Origin: Halictus rubicundus
Lineage: Eukaryota; Arthropoda; Insecta; Hymenoptera; Halictidae
NCBI RefSeq assembly: GCF_050948215.1
Contig: NC_135156.1
Coordinates: 17,903,257-17,967,256 of the forward strand
DNA length: 64,000 nucleotides
Reading direction: 5' to 3'
Part shown: in pieces, positions 45,480 to 55,032 of the stretch
Numbering within the stretch: position 1 is the stretch's first letter
Layout: each line of letters opens with the position of its first letter
Program-made: the position numbers and the translations under genes
The notes under the pieces: model-generated
The model's input: only the letters and a program-made list of their open reading frames with translations
Databases searched by the model: none
What the model was told of the DNA's origin: nothing

Positions 45480-46445
45480 TCACCGGTCGCAACCACCAGA
45501 AGGCACCATCACTACCACCGACCCTGACGACCACCAGGTGCTACCCACCTTCCGTGTCTCCCCATCGTCGTCTTCGAAAAAACCTTCTTCGTGTCTCCCC
45601 CCCCCCACTCAGCCCTTCTCCCCTGTGCTCTCCTCTCCTCTCCCCCTCCTGGTCGCCTTTATTCCCCGAGATTTCCACCATCTGCGCCGTCGTCTCCTCG
45701 GTGCGCTGCACCCCTCGCGCGCTGTCTCCCTTCGGCACGAACGCCGACAGGGTTCCCCAGTTCCCTGTTCGCCGTTCCCTATTCCCTGTTCTCTGTTCCC
45801 TGTTCCCTGTTCCCCCGGCATGGACATCTTCGAAGACTTCTGGCGACCACCTTCTGCCGAGCACGAGGCTAATTGTAAGCCGTCGCTTTTTGCACGAGGA
45901 CCCTGCAACACGCCGAGTTCAATCTTCGCGCAATTACTCTCTCGAAATCCGAACCCGTTGCAATCTTCCACGGGAAAAAATGATTTTCGATCGGCCCCGG
46001 GAACGGTAGTCCACCTGGCTCCGGACCTTCTTCACCCGCGGACCTTGCTCCAAACGAATCTGAACTCTTGGGACTCTTCGGTGCCATCTTCTTGCTAACG
46101 AGCTGCAAAAATGATTTTCTGATTGGTCCAGCTCGCTCGGCGAAACAATCCGGTGCGTTGGAAGGACTATGTTGATATTTTAGCTGGTCAAGAAAGAAGA
46201 ACAAATTCTATTTCGATTGGTTCAATTCTATTTCAAATTGGTTTTCTAAATCCCCGGTCGTCGTTTTCGTGAACCGTTCCATGTCCAAAGTGGGACGAGT
46301 CCGGTTCGGGCGATTAGGTGTCTGAAAGAGGGGCGTATGTTGCGTCTTACGAAGACGTAAAAACAATTGAGCGTTCGCTAGTCAATCATTCTAGTGTTCG
46401 CAGGGCTGCTAGAAGGGTTAATTGACGTCCGCGAGAGTTCGAAGG

Positions 46446-46448
<3 letters not shown>
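45480..46448. other. Low-complexity, CpG- and pyrimidine-rich; no gene
   Basis: Frames of 265 and 233 codons on the plus strand and several on the minus strand overlap completely and are Pro/Ser/Arg-rich. Confidence 0.45.
45752..45815. repeat. GTTCCCT minisatellite
   Basis: About eight imperfect GTTCCCT units. Confidence 0.8.

Positions 46449-46487
<39 letters not shown>
46449..46487. repeat. (GT)n microsatellite
   Basis: About nineteen uninterrupted GT units. Confidence 0.95.
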
Positions 46488-46488
<1 letters not shown>

Positions 46489-46489
46489 C

Positions 46490-47635
46490 AATACGATGAG
46501 CTTCGCCGGGATTACGGTTCGGCCGATGAATGGCAATGGTGACTGATTAGGTTCGTCACTCTGACCCGGGTCCAGCTTCCAATCGGAGGAACGTGTTCCC
46601 TGTGGAAGAACCCGCCCCTCATGACTTTCATGAGGACCCACCCCAGCAATTTGTGCTCACGGCTCGTCCGTCCCTGAATCAATGGACGGATCGAGTAGAT
46701 CACGGCTTCTGTAGCGAATTTGCTTCGGCTTCACCGCCTCGGAGATATTAGGGAGTAGCGAGGATAATTCGACGTTTATCATCCGGGCCTTGGCGACGTA
46801 TATAGAGAAATCACTGTAGCGTCTTGCGCTTGATTGGAGTATTTATAGGTGAAGTTCCGCGAGGTTGCAGCGAATCCTTCCTACGGAAAAAATATCGAAA
46901 GTCCGCTTCGTCTCGAATGGTCGCCGAGTAGCATCGTCGAGCTAAAAAATAGAATGGAGGGTTCCTCTGATCCCTTTCCGGTGAGTATCGACCAACCGAA
47001 GGGCGAGGAGGAAGAACGGCAGACGATGAACTTGGAGAAAGAAAGAAAAATGATCGAGAAGAAAAGAGTAGGAGAGAGGAAAAAGAAAAGGACGAAGACG
47101 AGGGTAGTAGTACGGGGATCTAGCGCGCGATGCCAGAACCCGGTAGGGTTGAACAACCCTCCTGTATCTTCTTTATTAAGCTCCGGAGACTTATTCTCGG
47201 TGCCAGACGGCGTGCTGCAGCAGGGGAGGAGGTCCTGGCAACCCTTTCCCCAGGAAGACGGTCGTTCCCGCCTGGTTTACGACCTTTCCACTTTCGTTTT
47301 CCTGCCGTGCACCCGCTCCCGGCAACGCGGGAACCATTCCAAGGAATCGCGAGTCGATCCGAGCCCTGGAGTTTCCTGCTAAATGGATTGGAATCGATGC
47401 TGATCCTAGCTGAAATCCACCGAGAGCCAACGCCTAAAAGCTTTTCAACCGAAGCGCCATTGTTCACGTTTTATTCGTTGATCACCGATAATTAGATCGA
47501 GCAGACTTTTCTAATCTTTCATAGTCTTCGACTATACTTACAGTAGGCCTCTCGAGCCTCGTGGCCCCTCATGGAGTATACTCCGCGGTGGTGGGGATAA
47601 TTCCGCGACGTTTATCACCGAGGCCCTGGCGACAT
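46490..47635. other. Non-coding stretch, nothing recognised
   Basis: A Lys/Glu/Arg-rich 177-codon frame at 46849-47382 overlaps minus-strand frames and has no domain. Confidence 0.4.
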
Positions 47636-48240
47636 ATTAGAGAATACAGAGAAATAAATAAATATACAGAGAATATATAGAGAAATAATATTCATATATA
47701 GATAAATATATTTCTGTCCGATTAGAATACTATCCAACTATTTCGGTAAGGATACTTTCTTTAATTCAAGCTAGCCGCGCTTTATTAGCTCGGCGCGCCC
47801 TCTGATCGATATATATCGATGCTCAACGAGGGAGATCAAAAATATATAGACAGAGGACGCAAGAGAGCGCATGTGCAAAGATTAGACTGATAAACAGTTA
47901 GCGATAAATAAAATGATAGACCTAGGAGTAATTGAGGAGAATAGACTTTAATTGTCGTTTCTCTTTCTTTTAGGTAATTAATAAACCATTTTGTATATTT
48001 GTAAATACTGTATATGCATCGTATGTAAATTATAACCTCTTTCCTTTGGAGCAACACATTTTGGTTATTTTCCTGGAAAGTCCTAAATATTATCCTTTGT
48101 CTTATATATATAAATATAATATAAATATATAGAGAATGTACATATAAATATGATAAATATGATAATATAAATGTATAGAGAATATATAGAGAAATAATAT
48201 TAATATATAGAGACATTCTCGTATTTCTCATATTCTTTGT
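47636..48240. repeat. AT-rich region with TATAGAGAA-type repeats
   Basis: Recurrent ATATATAGAGAAATA and AATATATAGAGAATA motifs at 47650-47700 and 48100-48210, with CTATCCAACTATTTC at 47732 and again at 48321. It looks like a decayed repeat region. Confidence 0.5.
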
Positions 48241-48569
48241 CCTAGGGACTCTCAAGACCCCAGCTGTGCATTTATTCCCATTTCAGAATCTTAAAAGAAC
48301 TATAAATATTAAGTTGCAAACTATCCAACTATTTCAGTAAATTGATCCTGAATTTTTAGCAAGATCCCCGTGCGATATTTTTTGGTCTAAGGAAACAGTA
48401 ACTTCAGGGTTAGGGTTAGGATATTCGCTACTTTTCTCTGACGGAACAGTCATCGATTGAAATTAATCGCCAGGAACACTAGGCATAGTTGAAAGGGTGA
48501 AGGTCAGGTTTCGCCGGCGGAAGTGATTCGGGATGTTTAATTAGCCTGTTTGCAGCTTGGTTTCTTCTC

Positions 48570-48851
48570 ATGGTTGATGTTTCTCAGACTTTCCCGGGCT
48601 CGGAAGGCACCTTGTCACCTCTGACACCATCACCTGCGCACCAACCATCCGGTCAGGGATCGAACAGCGGAAGGACAGCCCTAACAGATCTATTTACAGA
48701 GGAAATTCCCACCGGGAATCGTTCGGGCAACGTGATCTCGAATTTTCTCGAATGGGCAACGACTTTTCTTCTCATTATTGTTAACCCGGTGCAAAAGGGT
48801 TCTTTGCTTTCGCCGGCTCTCGGATCACTGAACAGTCTGCGGCCGCCATAG
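48570..48851 (+). CDS. Weak candidate exon, 93 codons
   Basis: An ATG frame (MVDVSQTFPGSEGTLSPLTP...) of Ser/Thr/Pro-rich but not repetitive composition. It is preceded at 48551 by a TTTGCAG acceptor-like motif, and a possible GTCAGG donor lies at about 48651. I recognise no family. The second half (LLIIVNPVQKG) looks unlike the first, so at most the first 30 codons would be exon. Confidence 0.15.
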   Translation: MVDVSQTFPGSEGTLSPLTPSPAHQPSGQGSNSGRTALTDLFTEEIPTGNRSGNVISNFLEWATTFLLIIVNPVQKGSLLSPALGSLNSLRPP

Positions 48852-49683
48852 CTCTCTACATCCTCTTTGCAATACTTCCAGTAGTTCGTTCCTCGACCCC
48901 TTGACGCACCAATTAAAAATTTGGGAGCGGGCGTTTTTCCACCGATTTTTTATTCCCTATTTTCTTAAAATACAATGGTACGCTAAGAGGTTAATCATCG
49001 TTCATCGTATACTTGTGGGATGAACAAATGTTTCGTATTTATGAAGTCAGTATGAGCTACAGCTTGTTCAACGAAACATACTAAATATGCAAGCTGTTGA
49101 ATTCACATTGGTTAAACCACGTCACGGACGATTCGATCGTGATTTTTACGAAAAGTTAATTACCTAGGGTGAAACAGTTGTAAAGAAGGGAGTCAGGTTG
49201 CAGCGGTAAGTATGACGGCGCGATCGCAGCATCCCCTCGAATTGAAATTCGAATTCTCGCGCGAACAGATTTCGGATTCGAGTGCTCGAATATCTGGAAA
49301 CGGTAACATGATCGGCGATGATGCGGGCAAGGCGTTTCATGTACACAACGATACGATATAAACGCCGCTAAGTGGCACGTGTGCGAAGCCCCGGCGTAAT
49401 TACAGTCGTCGAATCGTCCGAGACGGTCCATCGGTAATTATGATCGCCATTAAAATCGTGCGCGCCCGGGCTCTAGCGTTTTTACCGGACGATAACATAA
49501 TCACCTCGCAGTTAAGTAGATGTGTAATTACGCGCACCGCTTGCTTGCGCGAACGCCAACTCCGCCTCGGGAGCAATCACGTTGCGTGATACCTGTGGGC
49601 TGTGGAAACAGAGAGGTTGACAGCTACTCGGGGAATCCGATGCCATTCGGACCTTTTTGCCGAAAACTTGAGCCACATAAAAC
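48852..49683. other. Non-coding stretch, nothing recognised
   Basis: No gene or repeat recognised. Confidence 0.4.
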
Positions 49684-49968
49684 CTATTTTTGTCGGCAAC
49701 GTGGGCACTCTACCTTATCACGAATCTACGGAGTCTTGGCTCTGAATTTTTGGCCTACTTCTATCGCTTATATTACCAAATATCTGCATAATCTCGTCAG
49801 CTGATGACCAGCGTGAGCTAGATTGAACCTTTCCCTCACGAATGAGCGTTTTTCCAGCGACAAAATATTCTCATACAAGGACGAAAAGTTGAGGCACGCA
49901 AAACCATTTTTCCCCTATTTTTGTCGGTAACGTGGGCACTCTACCTTATCGCAAATCTACGGAGTCGT
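49684..49968. repeat. Dispersed copy of the 231-bp repeat
   Basis: GTGGGCACTCTACCTTATCA and the body match 41010-41475. It begins and ends with the same ACTCTACCTTATC...CTACGGAGTC segment. Confidence 0.65.
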
Positions 49969-49969
49969 C

Positions 49970-50639
49970 TATTTGAACATTGATTTTTCTCGAATCGACT
50001 TCACCGTTCCATAATCCAATACATTCGATGTATATAATACATTCGAGCGAAAAAGGTTCGAGGCTAATTTTCCGAAATGCCACGGGAAAACAGTTTGTTC
50101 CGAGATAAAATTCGAAGCCTGGGACGAACGTTGCTTCGACGAGAAGATAATCAACCCCGAGCGGATACGCGGCGCACGCATGATCCGCGAGCCTCCCTTG
50201 TTACGTCTGCGTATAGTCGAGCTGAAAAGCTTCTGCTTTCACAGCTGCCGCCGCTCCTCTCTCGTCCCATTCGAAAGTTGTTTATACTTTCGCACAGAGC
50301 GCGCCGGCATTATCGAGAGGAGTCACGAGAGGATGAGAACGCGAGCTCGCCTCGCCTCGCCTCGCCTCGCCTCGCCTCGCCTCGCCTCGCCCAACGCGAA
50401 TACGAATGCGAGGAAACTCGGCTGCTTTCGTAATAGTAGCTGTGCATCGGTTTGCGCAGGTGATGCAACCCGCAAACATTCCGCCGGCGAGCTTTGCAGA
50501 AAACGACCAGATCGTTCGGTGTCGAAAGGGGATGGCGTTTGTGATACGCACTCGCGAGTTCTAGGCAATTTTTACAATTCTCTTTCAGTTCACCGCTTGA
50601 AATGCTCTTGCGAAACGACAGTGTCTCGAAAATTCCACG
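49970..50639. other. Non-coding, with CTCGC minisatellite
   Basis: Frames at 50077-50741 on both strands traverse the (CTCGC)n tract and are compositional. Confidence 0.45.
50346..50391. repeat. (CTCGC)n minisatellite
   Basis: Nine CTCGC units in a row, keeping reading frames open on both strands. Confidence 0.95.
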
Positions 50640-50750
50640 AACTGTCCCGATCGAGCGGCTACGAGCTGTCCTGAGAGACACTGGTTCCGTCGGGAGCCAA
50701 GAAGCCACGCCTACTCGCAGCAAACCACGCCTATTCTGCACAGAAAGAGC
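50640..50750. repeat. Dispersed repeat with CCACGCC(C/T) boxes
   Basis: GAGAGACACTGGTTCCGTCG, GGAGCCAAGAAGCCACGCC, AACCACGCCTATTCTGCACA. Related copies at 50795-50895, 51116-51190 and 56380-56470, and in reverse at 29880-29914 and 30370-30440. Confidence 0.55.
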
Positions 50751-50794
50751 CAGATTGCTGCTCTTCGGTCTCTCTTTTATCGTTTGCTATAAAG

Positions 50795-50895
50795 TACTCC
50801 TCGGGAGCAACTAGGAGCACCGATCGCTCTGTGGAGCACTGTACAGAGTCGCTCAAAGTATGGAGCAACGAGGACACGCCCACTCGGATCAAGAT
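50795..50895. repeat. Dispersed repeat with CCACGCC boxes, partial
   Basis: CTCGGGAGCAACTAGGAGCA and ATGGAGCAACGAGGACACGC, then CCACTCGGATCAAG. Confidence 0.4.
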
Positions 50896-50926
50896 ACAAT
50901 CATTCTGATATATATATAGAGAGAGC

Positions 50927-51106
50927 GCAATGTCCAATTTTTGCAGACAAATTTTAAGAAAATGGGATGAAATAAAATTTCCTATTTTTCATAGGAACAG
51001 CCTCTGTAGATCCAAAGCAAATAAACATCTTACAAAATTCCATTGTATATATTATAGCGTTTTTTGAACATTTTCATGAGCCATAAATGCATAAAGATCC
51101 GCAGTC
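50927..51106. mobile_element. TA-1 MITE, second subtype, left end lost
   Basis: The body matches 40717-40912. Right end ATGCATAAAGATCCGCAGTC followed by TA (51107-51108). Confidence 0.65.
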
Positions 51107-51115
51107 TAGTGATGA

Positions 51116-51190
51116 GTGATAACTCTGAAATCGAGAGCAACGGTGCCACGCCCACCGGGTCAGGCCACGCCCATTCTGTACACAGAGAGA
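51116..51190. repeat. Dispersed repeat with CCACGCCC boxes
   Basis: CGAGAGCAACGGTGCCACGC, then CCACCGGGTCAGGCCACGCC and ATTCTGTACACAGAGAGATC. Confidence 0.5.
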
Positions 51191-51194
51191 TCAA

Positions 51195-52208
51195 GATAGA
51201 CATTGCCCCGGCAATCCGCGTTTCCTAAGGCGAAGTATGCTTGTTGGCAATCCCCGTTAGAAAAATCGAATATTTCAGCCTATCTGCAGTATCGGCGCAC
51301 ACCGGTGCTCACTGTTCCCATTATCATGGGCATTCGCATACCTCCAGTTCACCCTTTATCGTCGCTATTTTCGCTGAACGCCGGACTTCACAACCGATGT
51401 TAACATCTGCGCGATTACTATACACGCGGAACTTTGTGCAAACGTAGCCGCATTCTTTCGGATAAGTGTCCAAATCAAATTCGAGGGGCAGAATGCGCAA
51501 CGGTATTCTTGCGAATTTATTTCTCGAGTACCATGAACGTCGCATTCATGGCTGTTTGCACGAAAGTTCTAGCATATTCTAGAACCGGATCTAGAAATTT
51601 TCTAAACATCTTCATTGACAATTAACGGCAACGAATGCAAAATAGAACGACGCCGTACCGGGTTCGTTGAAATTCTCGTGGACGGTGAAAATGATCAAAA
51701 TGGCGCTTGAAGTCGATTCTCCGAGGTGAGAAAAATGATTTCGCCAATGATGTTGCCAAGATTGAAGGAAACGCTGGAAGTCGAAGGGTGTTGGATGAAA
51801 AATGCTTCTAAATGAATTTTGGGCGAGTCTTCGAGTGATTCGCCACGTCTAATCGGCATCGTGGAAACGAAAGTTCGGGTTCTAACGGGGCAAGGCAGCG
51901 CTTGCTATAGAAAGCACCGGCATTCCGCCGCGCCGGCTGCCCGGAGCAATCGATTTCTCGATGCTCGCCACGGAGGCATTTCGCGCTTCGCGATTAATTA
52001 GCCACGAGGAGTTTCGCCCGAGCAGCTCTTCGACACCCGTGTTCCACCCACCTCTGTCTTCGAATTCGATTCTCGCCTGCAATTCGGCAAATCCCGAGCG
52101 CGCCGATTTCGTCTCACGGTTGTCCGCTTCCGGTTTCCGCCTTCGAAATGTCCCCAACACCTTGTTCTCCATTTAGTCGACAGCTTCGGCCTCTTCAGCT
52201 ACTTCGCT
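51195..52208. other. Non-coding stretch, nothing recognised
   Basis: No gene or repeat recognised; frames are short and overlapping. Confidence 0.4.
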
Positions 52209-53801
52209 ATTCGTCATTGCATACTTTTTCATTTTCATGCGGGATTTAATGCAACGGTAGCAACAAAGAAAATTTGCGACGTTTACGGAGATGTATCGAA
52301 GGTCAACGAGTGTCAACGTTGGTCCAGAAGGTTTGCTGCTGGTGATTATCATCTCTCCGTAATGACACCCTAAAATCTCTAGTGGAACCTGATCCAGAAT
52401 TAAGTATACAAGAATTATCGAGAAGCCTTGGGCCCGCATGGTCAACTATACAAAGGCACCTACACGAAATGGGAAAGGCATACAGGCAAGGAATATGGGT
52501 ACCGCATCAATGATCCGAGACCAACAAGGATATTCGTCGATCAATTTGCGCTTCGTTGCTATCCAGATTTCGTAGAGATCCATTTCTCAGCAGAATCGTT
52601 ACCGGAGATGAAAAATGGATTCTTTGTGATAACATAAAGCGTTCCAAGCAACGGCTTTCTGCAAATCAAACCGCGATATCAACCCCCTTTCTTTTTTACA
52701 GGTATTTGTCTATATTTGAAACTTTAGTTGCTACAATTTGTTCAAAATTCAATAGTCGAAAAACTATCACCCATATGTTACTTAAAATTACTCTTAATAT
52801 AATCGCTTCTACACTTATTAATTCTATTATATTCTAAATCTAATTCGAAATTCGCGTTATTTCAAAAAATCCTAGGAAAAATTGGTCTTAAAATTAATTA
52901 AATGTTACGCAGAAAAATAGCTCTTAGAGCGCAGAAAACGCCTAAGTCGCCGAAACGCTCGCTATATACACTATCAAACTACATATGTTCACAAATCGCT
53001 GGAAATCCACCTAAAATCGTTAAATAATCGCGTTCGCGGGAATAAAAATTGTCGGGGACGAACGCCAGAAAACTTAAAAACTCGAACAAAAATTGCTTCC
53101 TATTTGCGCAAAAATCGCTAAAAAATCAACGTAAAATGGTTCTGAAGTCGCTTTTGCGGGAATAAAATTGTCGAAAAAACGCCAGAAAAATGAAAGTTTC
53201 GAACAAAAATCGCTTCTAATCTACAAAAATCGCTTAAAATCGCGTTTTTATGGATTTCCTCAAGAGGGGAGTGGGGGTTTTCTTATAGTTAACCCCTAAT
53301 TTTTCTTTTTGAACGCGATATCAACCCCTAAAGCTAGCTTATCACTTGGAAAGGTGTTACTGTGCATTTGGTGGGACTGTTGTGGCATAATTCGCTTTGA
53401 GTTGTTGAAACCAGGAGAAACAGTTACTGCTGAGTTGTATCGTCAGCAATTACAACGGCTGTGTTCAGAACTATTGAAAAAGGGGGCATCTTTGGTCCAG
53501 AGAAAAGGTGTAATACTGCAAATTGACAATGCCCGGCCCCGTACAGCGAAACTCGCTCAGGAAAAAATCAAAGAATTGCAATGGGAAGTTTGACCGCACC
53601 CCCCGTACTCACCGGATATTGCTCCCTCTGATCTTTTCAGATCTCCGGAGCATTATTTAAGAAATAAAACATTCCGTGGAAGATGCAAGGAGACACCTCG
53701 AGTCATATTTTGCTTGACGAACCCTGGATTTCTATAAGAGGGGGATTGAAAATTTGCAGGAAAGATGGCAAACCGTGCTTGATAATGATGGAGATTATCA
53801 A
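52209..53801 (+). pseudogene. Broken mariner transposase
   Basis: Successive frames read helix-turn-helix segments (KKICDVYGD, AAGDYHLSVND, then ELSRSLG), the motif IWVPHQ, the first catalytic region TGDEKWILCDN, and after the insert VLLCIWWD, ILQIDNARPRT (second Asp) and YSPDIAPSD (third). A stop after QWEV interrupts the catalytic core, there are further frameshifts, and a 627-bp insert splits the gene at Asn/Gln-rich codons near 52672. The C-terminus ends in a KRGIENLQERW-like stretch. It is inactive. The sequence differs clearly from the 16 kb, 54 kb and 57 kb mariners, so it is a separate lineage. Confidence 0.8.
52687..53313 (-). mobile_element. SINE-like insert, 627 bp, with 15-bp target duplication
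   Basis: CGCGATATCAACCCC is present at 52672-52686 and again at 53314-53328, and the transposase frame is continuous across once one copy is removed. The plus-strand left edge CTTTCTTTTTTAC reads as an A-rich tail on the minus strand. Internal segments around CGCGGGAATAAAA and ACGCCAGAAAA repeat twice at roughly 120-bp spacing. No protein frame. The class (SINE, truncated LINE or other) is unresolved. Confidence 0.65.
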
Positions 53802-54047
53802 CCCTTTGCACTCGAAGCTATTTTAACTCCGAAACGAAACATTTCTTCCGACGTAGAATATTGCCCTTCTATATATATATTCTTCATACTAGCAATATAA
53901 GGTCTTTTGTATATACAATTCTCTCTCTCTGTCTCTCTACATAGCTCTACATAGTTCATAAGCATAGTTAAGTTATGTATAAGCTAGGTTAAGTCATAAA
54001 TATAAGGTCTATTGTAAATAAACTCTCTCTTTTCTCGCTATATAGTA

Positions 54048-54630
54048 TTAGGACCTTGAATAAGTTCTCGCTGTTTCTTCAAAAATGACAGTAGCAGTAC
54101 CCCGTTCGTGGAATTTCGAATGGTAACACACATGCAAGGCAGTAGTGTATCTAACCTTAAATTTCAGTGTATGGTAGTTCACTTTAGTGTAAACAAAGTA
54201 ATTTTTTCTTAGTTCTGAAAATGTCTACTTTTGTGCCAAATAAAGTGTATTTGCGGGGAATTTTATTGCACTACTTTATTCAAAAGAAATCTGCAGCTGA
54301 AGCACATAGAATCCTTGTTGAGACTTATGGTGACAATGCTTTGTCGGATACGACATGCAGAGACTGGTTTCGACGCTTCAAAAATAATGATTTTGAACTT
54401 GAGGATAAAGAACGTTTTGGCGCACCGAAAAAATTTGAAGACGAAAAGTTGGAGGAATTACTCGATCAAGACCGATGTCAGACGCTAGCAGAACTTGGAA
54501 AAACATTACAAGTAGATGAGTCAACTGTTTCAGAACGTTTAAAAGTTTTAGGAATGATCCAGAAGCAAGGACATTGGGCAAAAGCTTTTATTTTGTAAAA
54601 GAAACAGCGAGAACTTATTCAAGGTCCTAA
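54048..54630 (+). mobile_element. 583-bp mini-mariner with a 125-codon ORF
   Basis: Perfect 32-bp inverted repeats start TTAGGACCTTGAATAAGTTC. TA duplications at 54046-54047 and 54631-54632. It keeps the left end, 5' leader and N-terminal third of a mauritiana-type transposase and then jumps to the right end. Perfect termini argue that it is young. Confidence 0.9.
54221..54598 (+). CDS. Mariner DNA-binding-domain protein, 125 aa
   Basis: The ATG at 54221 opens MSTFVPNKVYLRGILLHYFI, the typical start of mauritiana-group mariner transposases (Mos1-like). Residues about 8-55 contain the first helix-turn-helix (AAEAHRILVETYGD, then TTCRDWFRRFK). A linker follows (KERFGAPKKFEDE), and residues about 65-115 hold the second (TLAELGKTLQ, VDESTVSERLK). 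The frame ends GHWAKAFIL and a stop exactly where the WVPHEL linker would begin, so the catalytic domain is absent by deletion. There are no stops or frameshifts. If translated it could bind the inverted repeats without cutting them; that is inference. It may equally be an untranslated leftover. Confidence 0.8.
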   Translation: MSTFVPNKVYLRGILLHYFIQKKSAAEAHRILVETYGDNALSDTTCRDWFRRFKNNDFELEDKERFGAPKKFEDEKLEELLDQDRCQTLAELGKTLQVDESTVSERLKVLGMIQKQGHWAKAFIL

Positions 54631-55032
54631 TATATAAGTCTAGTTTAAGCTAAGTATAAGTATAAGTTGGGTTAAGTTAGATTAAGATAGATAAGGTCTG
54701 AGTTAGGGTAAGCGAAGATGGAAAGACGACGATAGAAGGAGGTGCTGTAAGGGAAAAGGAATTGTAACCCTAAGGGGAGGCAAAATAAATGTATATATAT
54801 GTATATATATTCTTCATGTTATACATACGAAAATGGTGCAATGTACTCGTACAACACTGAAGCGTTTAGTAATCTACTAAATACAAACAAATCTAATAAT
54901 GTAAAAAATATTTTGAATAACGATACAGCAATTTTTAGTGGCGCCCTACAGTCGCCATTCGAGTGCTAAGGGTTAAAACCTCGAATTTACCACAAAGTTT
55001 GTTTTAGATTTCAAAATAATTCCTTACGTATG

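Larger units (their letters stand above)
53888..54801 (+). mobile_element. Retroelement tail inserted in a TTAA MITE
   Basis: TATATATATTCTTCAT occurs at both edges (to 53887 and 54802-54817), while the intact MITE has it once, so it is a target duplication of about 16 bp. The insert contains CT-rich and GTTAAGTTA-rich parts, and ends GGAATTGTAACCCTAAGGGG, then CAAAATAAATG. It aligns with the reverse complement of 44088-44257. No ORF of its own; a mini-mariner interrupts it. Confidence 0.65.
53802..54972. mobile_element. TTAA-1a MITE interrupted by a retroelement
   Basis: Left CCCTTTGCACTCGAAGC after TCAA (decayed TTAA), right ATTCGAGTGCTAAGGG before TTAA (54973-54976). The body matches 5747-5984 around a 914-bp insert. 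The related mariner at 9154-9527 shows the empty site ATTATTAAAACC. Confidence 0.8.
52209..55032 (+). mobile_element. 5'-truncated mariner carrying nested insertions
   Basis: Homology to the lineage at 9154-9527 begins at TATTCGTCATTGC and ends in ATTTACCACAAAGTTTGTTT and a degraded inverted repeat near 55032. The first about 12 codons and the left terminus are missing. Two large insertions interrupt it: 52687-53313 in the transposase and 53802-54972 just after it. Confidence 0.8.

Noticed and set aside
45212..46098. Plus-strand frames of 265 and 233 codons
   Set aside because: Low-complexity CAC and GTTCCCT repeats keep several frames open at once on both strands; no domain.
48405..48422. 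Telomere-like GGGTTAGGGTTAGG
   Set aside because: Only two units, not an array, and the usual insect unit is TTAGG; most likely chance or decayed repeat.
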